From contig NZ_RAPN01000001.1 in the NCBI RefSeq assembly GCF_003610535.1, positions 2,219,320 to 2,283,319 of the forward strand: 64,000 nucleotides of DNA, in the 5' to 3' direction. Shown in pieces: positions 37,559 through 44,751 of the stretch (position 1 is the stretch's first letter; the number at the start of each line of letters is the position of its first letter). The stretch comes from Mangrovibacterium diazotrophicum (lineage in GTDB: Bacteria > Bacteroidota > Bacteroidia > Bacteroidales > Prolixibacteraceae). The notes below the pieces were generated by a model that was not told the origin of the DNA, searched no databases, and was given only the letters and a program-made list of their open reading frames with translations. A program made the position numbers and the translations under genes.

Positions 37559-38197
37559 CTAACATCCACCGGCTGCAGCGGCAGTCTTTTTACGACGAAC
37601 CACCTCAACCGCTTTCTTTTCGTTCGATGTATTGACGACTGCTCCATCCTGCGGCGCAGCCATTTCAGCATAGTTAAACTGAGCAACTCCTTTTAGGAGC
37701 GTTGAATCATTTTGGGTTGCAAGCAAATCATTTTTATGCGCTTTGTAATATTGATAGCCGCCTACTAATACTTTCACATTATCGAAGCCAACCTGGCGGA
37801 ACAACATAACCGGGCCATTGGCCTGTAATTGATCTTCGCCATAAAGTACCACCGTTGCTCCCATCCCTTTCAGTGTTTCAAGACGCTCAATACTTTCCTC
37901 GCGAGCCAGGTTCTGTGCCGACAGGTTTTCTGCACCGGGGATATGTCCCTGGCCAAACACAAAGTTGTCGCGAATATCAAACAACACCACACCACTGCTT
38001 TCCTTCGACAGTACAGCATTCAACTGCCAGGGATAAAAGCAGCAACCGTCCGATTGAGTCTCGGCAACACTTTGTTTCATGTCCAGCTGGTATGTCAGCA
38101 AAGGCTTTCGCATAGTGACAAAACCAATGATGATGATGACGACAAACAACGTTAAAACGATGCTGGTACGCCATGGATTTAATTCGTGTATATGCAT
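37559..38197 (-). CDS. Membrane-anchored rhodanese-like protein with Cys-terminated tail (1)
   Basis: A 212-residue protein: N-terminal helix (about 12-29), a Cys pair at 52-53 (DGCCFYP) and a rhodanese fold (about 55-160) with LFDIRDNFVFGQGHIPGAEN. The active-site loop reads VVLYGEDQLQANG, so the catalytic Cys is replaced and normal rhodanese chemistry is unlikely. A disordered stretch leads to RRKKTAAAAGGC, ending in Cys212. The tail is shared with the next gene and recalls the SoxY sulfur-carrier arm (GGCGG), suggesting a sulfane carrier; this role is inferred. Last gene of the sulfur operon. Confidence 0.75.
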   Translation of the reverse strand: MHIHELNPWRTSIVLTLFVVIIIIGFVTMRKPLLTYQLDMKQSVAETQSDGCCFYPWQLNAVLSKESSGVVLFDIRDNFVFGQGHIPGAENLSAQNLAREESIERLETLKGMGATVVLYGEDQLQANGPVMLFRQVGFDNVKVLVGGYQYYKAHKNDLLATQNDSTLLKGVAQFNYAEMAAPQDGAVVNTSNEKKAVEVVRRKKTAAAAGGC

Positions 38198-38222
38198 GAT
38201 TTTGGTTTTATTCGATTAAACA

Positions 38223-38834
38223 TTAGCAACCTCCGGCGGCAACGGAAGTCTTTTTACGACGTTGCACCTCAACTTTAACCTTGGCTCCCTCGGGCGCTTC
38301 TGCTTGCGCTCCTGTAAAGTATTGCTGCGCTCCTTTGCGGAAGGTGTAGGTCTCGAAAGCCAGGCTCGGTTCGTTTTCACCCGGCTCCTGCGGATCAATA
38401 ATCGTTTGCATCCAACAATTCAACCCACCCCGCATCACATAAGTACTTTTATAGCCCAGTCGTTTAGTCAGCACCCAAGCCTGGTCAGCAGCGATATCGT
38501 CGTTCGACACGAACACAACCCGTGTTCCGGGAATACCGAAATAGCTGAGGTTCGAAGGATTGATCAAACTATCGAGTGGAATATTGACTGCTTTGGGTAA
38601 AGCAAACTTTTCAAATTCGGCTGCTGACCGCACATCTACGATTTCCAGCGACGGGTCACCGTGAATCATCATTTCGGCCACTTGGTCTGTCGTTACGTAG
38701 CGGGTTGGCTGAACCATTTCAACCAACAATTGCTGCGGTTCAATTTGTTTCAACTTAGGTTCGTTGTTGACCAAAACCGTTCCGACGGCCAGCACCAACA
38801 TCAGTATGGTGAGATAGATATAATTTCGGTTCAT
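38223..38834 (-). CDS. Membrane-anchored rhodanese-like protein with Cys-terminated tail (2)
   Basis: A 203-residue protein: N-terminal helix (about 5-23) and a rhodanese fold (about 46-145) with EIVDVRSAAEFEKFALPKAV. The catalytic Cys position is Ser110 (VVFVSNDD). One Cys (C140) occurs in the closing helix (GGLNCW). The end is QRRKKTSVAAGGC, ending in Cys203. Body sequences of the two rhodanese-like proteins are clearly diverged, whereas the tails match. It sits 3 bp from the YeeE/YedE gene, so the operon link is strong. Confidence 0.75.
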   Translation of the reverse strand: MNRNYIYLTILMLVLAVGTVLVNNEPKLKQIEPQQLLVEMVQPTRYVTTDQVAEMMIHGDPSLEIVDVRSAAEFEKFALPKAVNIPLDSLINPSNLSYFGIPGTRVVFVSNDDIAADQAWVLTKRLGYKSTYVMRGGLNCWMQTIIDPQEPGENEPSLAFETYTFRKGAQQYFTGAQAEAPEGAKVKVEVQRRKKTSVAAGGC

Positions 38835-38837
38835 GTG

Positions 38838-39440
38838 CTAAAATTTATATTCGGACCTATTTTTGCGAACACGCTTTTCAATCAAACTCGTTCCCCAGAA
38901 CGCAGCCAGCGCCACCACCGTGAAAGCCATAGCTACCCACGATGCAGGAATACCAAATGCATCCGTGATGGTCACGTTTCCCAAGTCGCCACTATTGTAA
39001 AAATCACCAAACAACGGGTAAGCTTCCGTGAAGACAAAAATACCCAGGTAAAGGCCGATGGTGAATACAATACCGTCGAGCTTACCAATAGCCACTGCGG
39101 TGAAACTGGTTCCCGGACAGAAACCGCCCATAATGAAACCAATTCCCATGATGACACCACCGACAATCATCGGTATCAGGTAAGTTGGGAGGATGAATAT
39201 TTTGGAGAGGTCGAGCCAACCGAAATAACTGAAGTACAGCAAACCAACCATGGCGACGATCAGCGCAGTGAAGAACACACGCAAAACCACAAAGTTGTAG
39301 CCATAAAAAACGCCGACGATGTTTCGTGAGGAAGAGAAACCGGAAGCTTCGAGAATAAAGCCGAAGGCGATCCCCAAAATCAGGGCAATGACGAAGTCCC
39401 AGCCAGTTCCGATTATACCGTTAGGAATTAATGGACACAT
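38838..39440 (-). CDS. YeeE/YedE-family half-size transporter (B)
   Basis: A 200-residue membrane protein with six helices and the conserved Cys motif GGFCPGTS (about 106-113). The family includes TsuA, which imports thiosulfate through Cys-to-Cys relay. This is a half-size member, working with its neighbour at 39537 as a two-gene version of the full-length transporter. Together with the rhodanese-like pair it suggests uptake of sulfane sulfur. Confidence 0.88.
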   Translation of the reverse strand: MCPLIPNGIIGTGWDFVIALILGIAFGFILEASGFSSSRNIVGVFYGYNFVVLRVFFTALIVAMVGLLYFSYFGWLDLSKIFILPTYLIPMIVGGVIMGIGFIMGGFCPGTSFTAVAIGKLDGIVFTIGLYLGIFVFTEAYPLFGDFYNSGDLGNVTITDAFGIPASWVAMAFTVVALAAFWGTSLIEKRVRKNRSEYKF

Positions 39441-39536
39441 ATTTTAATTTTTTAATGATTAATGTTGAATGATTATTGACTGTCTGCATTTGACCAGTTC
39501 GTTCAATAACGATTAATCAATAATCAATAATAATTT

Positions 39537-40073
39537 TCAAATCCACAGTTTGCGGAAGAAATAAGCAGCTGCATAGCCGGTGCCGAAAATGGCAAACATA
39601 ACAACCGCTCCCCCCAGAGCGAATGTTGCCGTACCACTCAGGGCAGCACCACTGGTGCACCCCCGGCCAAACTGGCTGCCAATTCCAAACAGCATACCTC
39701 CGATCAATGCGAAAATCAGACGGGTTTTGCTCGTAATTTTCGGACTGTGCTCTGTGCGCAATTTCTTTACGCGGCCAAATACAATTCCGGAAAGCAAACC
39801 ACCCAGGAAAATCCCCAGCGTTTCGAATACCAGCCAAGTGTACATCGGCGAGTGATCGTCGCTGATAAACTTATTCATGTAAGCATTCGACTTGGCCTGC
39901 TCCGGCGTAAAAACATGCGCCGTTGTTACAACAGTACTTTTGATTGCGCCACTGGCCCCCAGTCCACGCCCCGTTATCAGAACTGTAACCAGCACCAGCA
40001 GTCCCAGCAATACACCGCCCAGGTAGGGATTGATGTATTTGGGTTCGCTATTTTTTGAATGATGTTTATTCAT
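39537..40073 (-). CDS. YeeE/YedE-family half-size transporter (A)
   Basis: A 178-residue membrane protein with the motif GRGCTSGAALSG (about 139-150), the other half of the YeeE/YedE Cys relay. About four to five helices. It is preceded by psrC-like (21 bp) and followed by an AT-rich 96-bp gap before the second half-gene. Confidence 0.88.
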   Translation of the reverse strand: MNKHHSKNSEPKYINPYLGGVLLGLLVLVTVLITGRGLGASGAIKSTVVTTAHVFTPEQAKSNAYMNKFISDDHSPMYTWLVFETLGIFLGGLLSGIVFGRVKKLRTEHSPKITSKTRLIFALIGGMLFGIGSQFGRGCTSGAALSGTATFALGGAVVMFAIFGTGYAAAYFFRKLWI

Positions 40074-40094
40074 AGTCGGTCTTCTTTTGAATGG

Positions 40095-41036
40095 TTAGTA
40101 TAAATAGCGGGTGATTTGTCCGGCCTCAACCATAATGAAACGGAACATTAAACCACCGAACAGGATGAGCACAGCCGGCAACCACTTCGGAACATGGAAA
40201 CCCAATAACTCCAGGGTTTCGAGAACCGCCGGAAAAACAAGCCCCAGCATTACCACAAACACCCAGAAAGTAACGGTAAATGGTCCGCCCAGGAATAGGT
40301 GAGCTGCTTCAATCGCTGTTTGCGATCCGGCCAGGAATCCCATAAACAGGTGTACGATCAGGAACAGCTCGATCACAATAAAAATGAGGTCGATCTGACT
40401 CAGACGTTTCCGCTCCTTCGGATCCTTGCTCAGCAAAATGGTCGCCGCCAAGCCGGTTGAGAAACCGGAAACCAGGAACAGCGGCCCGAGAATCGAAGTA
40501 TTCCACAGCGGACGAGCGTTGAATGCGGATAACAGAATACCGGTGTAAACCCCAAGGATGACCGCATAAACCATCATCACCCAGGCAATCCCAACCCGAT
40601 TTTTAATCACCCATGCTTCAGCTTTGTTCAGGAAATCAAATTTCCAATCCCACCAGGGGAACATTTCTTTCATGTAACTGGCCACCCAAATCAGGGATAT
40701 CGGTGTAATAATCATCAACGTCCAGGCACCCCACGACATCGGAGAATCTAAACGAACAGTGGTGTACAATTGCCAGAAAAAGAGTTTGTGTTTCAGATCC
40801 CAGAACAAAGCGCCAAGGCCAAGAACCAATGCGATTGGAGCTAAAAGAGGAGCCCATTTCACAGTAGCCTGCATTTTATCAGCTTTGCCACGCACTGTAT
40901 AAAAACCGGCAAAGAACAAAATCCCCGCAGCCAAACCGCCCAAGAAAAGATAAAGCGGAATTTGCCAATGCCATATATTCAGGTACGGATCAATATTGGG
41001 AATATCGCGTCCGCTGACAAATAATTCTTCTTTCAT
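40095..41036 (-). CDS. NrfD/PsrC-family quinone-linked membrane subunit
   Basis: A 313-residue membrane protein with about eight to nine helices. It begins NIDPYLNIWHWQIPLYLFLGGLAAG, typical of the NrfD/PsrC quinone site. It anchors the FeS subunit and the molybdoenzyme encoded upstream and exchanges electrons with menaquinol. Separated by 19 bp from the FeS gene. Confidence 0.93.
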   Translation of the reverse strand: MKEELFVSGRDIPNIDPYLNIWHWQIPLYLFLGGLAAGILFFAGFYTVRGKADKMQATVKWAPLLAPIALVLGLGALFWDLKHKLFFWQLYTTVRLDSPMSWGAWTLMIITPISLIWVASYMKEMFPWWDWKFDFLNKAEAWVIKNRVGIAWVMMVYAVILGVYTGILLSAFNARPLWNTSILGPLFLVSGFSTGLAATILLSKDPKERKRLSQIDLIFIVIELFLIVHLFMGFLAGSQTAIEAAHLFLGGPFTVTFWVFVVMLGLVFPAVLETLELLGFHVPKWLPAVLILFGGLMFRFIMVEAGQITRYLY

Positions 41037-41055
41037 AGGTATTTCGTTTTAGCTG

Positions 41056-41589
41056 TTAGGTTAGAAAATACAATTGAGGTTTTGTTCCGGCTTCGGGCGC
41101 CAGTACTTTCCACTTGCGGTCCTTCAAAGCCAGCGAAACATCACTGTTCGGATCGTCGAGATCGCCGAAGTACAAACAATGCGTTGGACACACGTCAACA
41201 CATGCCGGGTTCTGTCCCTTTTCCACACGGTGAATGCAGAACGTACATTTATCCACATAGCCTTCCGGATGCGGGTAACGTGCATCATACGGACACGACT
41301 GAATACAGGCACCACAACCGATACATTTATGATGCGTTACCAACACGATTCCACCTTCTGCTTTGTGGCTGGCCCCGGTTGGGCAGCAGCGCACACAAGG
41401 TGAATTATCGCAATGGTTGCAGCGTTCCGACCGGAACTCGAGGCTGAGGCTCGGATAGGTTCCGTCAACGCTCTCCACAATCCAGTCGCGGCAGTAGCCG
41501 TGCGGTACATTATTTTCAGTTTGACAGGCTACGACACAATCGCCGCAGCCGACACACTTCTTGGTGTCTATCGCCATCGCATATCTCAT
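41056..41589 (-). CDS. Four-cluster ferredoxin subunit (PsrB/PhsB/NrfC type)
   Basis: A 177-residue electron-transfer subunit with four 4Fe-4S sites. Cys groups are CVGCGDCVVAC, CNHCDNSPCVRCCP, CIGCGACIQSCP and CTFCIHR...CVDVCP. No signal peptide is seen, so it would be exported with the Tat-bearing catalytic subunit. Its start overlaps the molybdoenzyme stop (4 bp). Confidence 0.95.
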   Translation of the reverse strand: MRYAMAIDTKKCVGCGDCVVACQTENNVPHGYCRDWIVESVDGTYPSLSLEFRSERCNHCDNSPCVRCCPTGASHKAEGGIVLVTHHKCIGCGACIQSCPYDARYPHPEGYVDKCTFCIHRVEKGQNPACVDVCPTHCLYFGDLDDPNSDVSLALKDRKWKVLAPEAGTKPQLYFLT

Positions 41590-43841
41590 GCTTTATCCTC
41601 CTTTACTTCAGTTGCAGGATTGTCTTTCAGGAATGTTATAAAGTTTCCGCGCATACCGGTTCCTCCCATAATGGGGTCAACGGCAATGTTGGTAATCAAC
41701 TCTTCATCACTGGCTCCACGACCATATGCGCGCGACAGTTTTTTATCGGAATGCCCGAAACCATGCACCATGTAAACCGAATCCCAACGGATTCGTTCCG
41801 TCACCCGGACTTTCACCGGGAAACTGGTAACGGCACCATCCTGATTTTTCAACCAAACTTCCTGGTCCTTTTTCAAGGCCCACAGGTCGGCGACTTTCGG
41901 GTTCACCCAAACTGCATTTTCACTCATCAAATCCCACAGGTTGGGGTTGTTAGAGGTACGGCTAAAGGTGTGCATCGGCGCACGTCCATAAATCAGGCGG
42001 TAGAAATTTTGCGGTGGTTCCGGATGCGCTTTGTAAACCGGCATGGCCTCAAATCCTTCATCGGCAAAATCAACCGAGTACAATTCGACCTTACCGGTAC
42101 TTGTATTGAATTTGAATTCTTCACCGTCGCCCAGGTACAAGGGGCCACTTTTGCGCGGATATTCCTTCACGCCTATTTTCTTCATTTCTTCGAGCGAGGT
42201 GCCCAGCTGTTTCAACTGCCAGTCGACCACTTCCGAGAAATCATCGTAGTTGAAATAGTCATGCAAGCCCAGGCGTTCGCCAATTTGCTTGGCAATCCAC
42301 CAACCCGGTTTCGAATCGTATTTAGGCTCTGCAGCCGGTACGTGCACCGCAATATTCGGCACGCGGTTCGGTGACGAGCGAATAAAATCGTAGCGTTCCA
42401 GATAAGTCGCTTCCGGAAGAATCACATCAGCATAACCGGTAATTTCCATCGGCATCGTATCCATTACAGCAATGAATTCAACGGCCTCTGCAGCTTCCTT
42501 GAACAGTTTTTTGTCCGGCATCGCCAACGGCAGGTTTGTTCCACCCACGAACCAGGCTTTTACCTGGTGTTTATAATTCAAACGGGGCACCGACGCTTTC
42601 AGCAGCTCGGTTGTAATTCCCATTGTTGCCAACGGGTATTTGCCTTCGTTGATATCTTTCCATGTCCATTCGGGTTCAGGGTAATGTGGCTGCGGGTATT
42701 TCGGAACACTCACTCCTTCAGGGATGTATAAACCGCCGCGTTTCCCCCAGGCACCAAGCAGCGCCGTCAAAATAGCCATGGCACGTTCGCGCTGGGTGTC
42801 GTCGCCATACCAAACCACATGGCGTCCCGGGTGGATCACAACTGCCGGGGCAGCACCTGCCATCGCACGCGCTGTTTTCCGGATCACATCCGGTTTAATA
42901 TCCGTAATTCCGTAGGCCCACTCAGGCGTCATGTTTTTCACATGTTCCTTCAGGTGATCCAAACCGAATGTGTATTGATCGACAAATGCTTTGTTGTATA
43001 GATTTTCGTAAATCAGCACATGAATCCAGGCCATCAGCAAGGCAATGTCCGTTGCCGGCTTGATGGGCAACCAATGCGTTGAGTGTGCAGCAGCTGTCGA
43101 GAAACGTGGATCAACGGTAATGATCGTCGCTCCGTTATCGATGGCTTGCGACATTTCCTGAACCTGCGAGTTATGCATGTTTTCTCCCAGGTGAGAGCCA
43201 ATCAGCACCAAACACCCGGTGTCGCGAATATCGGTACACTCGGGAGAGCCGATGTAAGCACCAAAAGTGGCAAAATAGGCTGAAGAACGAGGGCCGCGAC
43301 AATTGGCAAAGGCCGGTTCAGCATTTGATTCAGAACCATAAGCCCGCATAAGGTGTTCGAGGTGCCCACCGGGGTTTCCATGATTAAACAAGCCGAAAGC
43401 TTCCGGACCATATTTCTCTTTCACTTCCTTCATTTTGGAAGCAACCAAATCCAGTGCTTCTTCCCAAGAAGCTTCCCTGAATTCCTGCGAACCATCGGCT
43501 TTCTTTTCCCGGATCAGCGGTGTTTTCAACCGGTCCTCATCGTAATACATACCTACACCGCCAGTTCCCCGGGGGCAAAGGCGTCCGTTACAATGCGGAT
43601 CATTTTGGTTACCAACGATTTTTCGGATCCGGCCCTGCTTGTCAACATAAGCCCAGGCGCCACATTTCCAAAAACAAACTTCGCAGTAAGTCGCATAGGG
43701 GGTCAGATCTTCATCACTGACAGGTCCTTCTATTTTGGGTTCGAACCATTTGAACTTTTTGGCCCCGAAGGCACTCAATCCCAAAACTGTTGCTCCGGTA
43801 CCGACTGCTGAAATCTTGATAAAATCCCTTCTGGTTTTCAT
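41586..43841 (-). CDS. Molybdopterin oxidoreductase, PsrA/PhsA-like catalytic subunit
   Basis: A 751-residue bis-MGD enzyme, first gene of the sulfur operon. It has a Tat signal (TRRDFIK, 3-9) and an N-terminal 4Fe-4S motif C53-x2-C56-x3-C60-x28-C89. A Cys at 181 (FANCRGP) is at the position of the Mo ligand. The length and the B/C partners fit polysulfide, thiosulfate or sulfur reductases. Tetrathionate and arsenate reductases share this architecture, so the substrate is unproven. The neighbouring sulfur genes support a sulfane substrate. Confidence 0.9.
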   Translation of the reverse strand: MKTRRDFIKISAVGTGATVLGLSAFGAKKFKWFEPKIEGPVSDEDLTPYATYCEVCFWKCGAWAYVDKQGRIRKIVGNQNDPHCNGRLCPRGTGGVGMYYDEDRLKTPLIREKKADGSQEFREASWEEALDLVASKMKEVKEKYGPEAFGLFNHGNPGGHLEHLMRAYGSESNAEPAFANCRGPRSSAYFATFGAYIGSPECTDIRDTGCLVLIGSHLGENMHNSQVQEMSQAIDNGATIITVDPRFSTAAAHSTHWLPIKPATDIALLMAWIHVLIYENLYNKAFVDQYTFGLDHLKEHVKNMTPEWAYGITDIKPDVIRKTARAMAGAAPAVVIHPGRHVVWYGDDTQRERAMAILTALLGAWGKRGGLYIPEGVSVPKYPQPHYPEPEWTWKDINEGKYPLATMGITTELLKASVPRLNYKHQVKAWFVGGTNLPLAMPDKKLFKEAAEAVEFIAVMDTMPMEITGYADVILPEATYLERYDFIRSSPNRVPNIAVHVPAAEPKYDSKPGWWIAKQIGERLGLHDYFNYDDFSEVVDWQLKQLGTSLEEMKKIGVKEYPRKSGPLYLGDGEEFKFNTSTGKVELYSVDFADEGFEAMPVYKAHPEPPQNFYRLIYGRAPMHTFSRTSNNPNLWDLMSENAVWVNPKVADLWALKKDQEVWLKNQDGAVTSFPVKVRVTERIRWDSVYMVHGFGHSDKKLSRAYGRGASDEELITNIAVDPIMGGTGMRGNFITFLKDNPATEVKEDKA

Positions 43842-43967
43842 GCGCGATTAATTTCAATCAGTTTAGTTAATTATTGATTTGCAAAGCTGCAGTTGGAATC
43901 GATAATAGTCATTATACTTTATCCAAAAGTTAGGCTATACAAATATTTATACGTTTAGATATGATGA

Positions 43968-43975
43968 CAAATATA
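43968..43975 (-). promoter_or_regulatory. Candidate -7 element for the molybdoenzyme operon
   Basis: On the minus strand TATATTTG, an exact TAnnTTTG match, 127 bp before the start. No clear -33 partner is seen. Confidence 0.3.
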
Positions 43976-44333
43976 GAAGTAAAATTGGAACAGCCTACGA
44001 CTAAAATCTAATTTGAAAACATTAAAAATAACAACCGGAAACCTTCGGATTTTAAGGTATTTTTATCCAATTAACCAAGAGGACTACATGCATATAAACT
44101 ACTCTATTACTACATATTAGATTAACACAAACAAGAATAATCTGTAAAAATCTGCTCCAATATCCATCTGCTAATATTTCGGATACTCAAATCCTATTTA
44201 AAGTAATTCCAAATAAACTTTTGGTCATATGCAAATTAACAAAACAATGCTTCTTTTTCAATGTGTTATAGAATAGCCTCCAACCGGGAACCATTACATC
44301 TAACATTACAGATATTTTCATTTATCATTTTAC

Positions 44334-44341
44334 TACTTTTG
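44334..44341 (+). promoter_or_regulatory. Candidate -7 element for the Rieske/cytochrome b operon
   Basis: TACTTTTG, an exact TAnnTTTG match, 17 bp before the start codon. No clear -33 partner is seen. Confidence 0.35.
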
Positions 44342-44357
44342 AATCTCAAAATGAAGG

Positions 44358-44750
44358 ATGATGAGAGTGAACCGACGAACATTTCTAAACCAGGGCATGA
44401 CGATCACGATCGGACTGTTTGTTGCACTGTGGAATAAAATCACCCTCAACCAGATCAAGCTCGGAAAACAGCGCAAGCACATTTTTCCTTTCGATAAAAA
44501 CAAGTCCATCACTTTCATCGATGATTTTATCATTATTAATCGCGATAATCAAACTCAGGTTTTTCGGGCGCACTGCACCCATCTGGGGTGTAAAATCAAC
44601 CAGGCAACGACTGACAAACTGGTCTGTCCCTGCCATGGGTCGGAATACGATTTGAACGGTCAGGTGCTGAAGGGACCTGCCTATAAGAATCTGAATATCA
44701 TGAAATCGAGCATTTCTGAAGATGGCTCACAAATTGAAATTGAAGCGTAG
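44358..44750 (+). CDS. Rieske 2Fe-2S protein with Tat signal
   Basis: A 130-residue Rieske protein. NRRTFLNQG (5-13) is a twin-Arg signal-anchor. The 2Fe-2S ligands are C73 and H75 in CTHLGC (73-78) and C90 and H93 in CPCHGS (90-95); the extra Cys pair C78/C92 can form the stabilising disulfide. It starts at one of two adjacent ATGs, preceded by AAGG. It is followed by the cytochrome b fusion with a 1-bp gap, so the pair forms a bc-type complex. Confidence 0.93.
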   Translation: MMRVNRRTFLNQGMTITIGLFVALWNKITLNQIKLGKQRKHIFPFDKNKSITFIDDFIIINRDNQTQVFRAHCTHLGCKINQATTDKLVCPCHGSEYDLNGQVLKGPAYKNLNIMKSSISEDGSQIEIEA

Positions 44751-44751
44751 G

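Larger units (their letters stand above)
43842..44357. other. Long AT-rich divergent intergenic region (516 bp)
   Basis: Gap between the start of the molybdoenzyme operon (minus) and the Rieske gene (plus). It contains no supported ORF or RNA. Candidate -7 elements are at 43968-43975 (minus) and 44334-44341 (plus). Its length suggests regulated divergent promoters. Confidence 0.6.

Noticed and set aside
37559-38834. Calling the two rhodanese-like proteins thiosulfate sulfurtransferases
   Set aside because: The active-site Cys is missing in both, so standard rhodanese activity is not supported.
39441-39536. AT-rich gap between the two YeeE/YedE genes with a 10-bp inverted repeat (39470-39479 and 39517-39526)
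   Set aside because: The repeat is short, low-complexity and has no T run on the right side, so I do not call a terminator or operator.
41751-42374. 207-codon plus-strand open frame
   Set aside because: Antisense to the molybdoenzyme gene; no recognisable features.
41586-43841. Naming the molybdoenzyme arsenate or tetrathionate reductase
   Set aside because: The architecture alone does not separate these, and no ars or ttr regulatory genes accompany it; neighbours favour sulfane sulfur.
44722-44751. Ten-residue N-terminal extension of the cytochrome b fusion
   Set aside because: It overlaps the Rieske coding end; the ATG 1 bp after the Rieske stop is better placed, though the longer start is not excluded.
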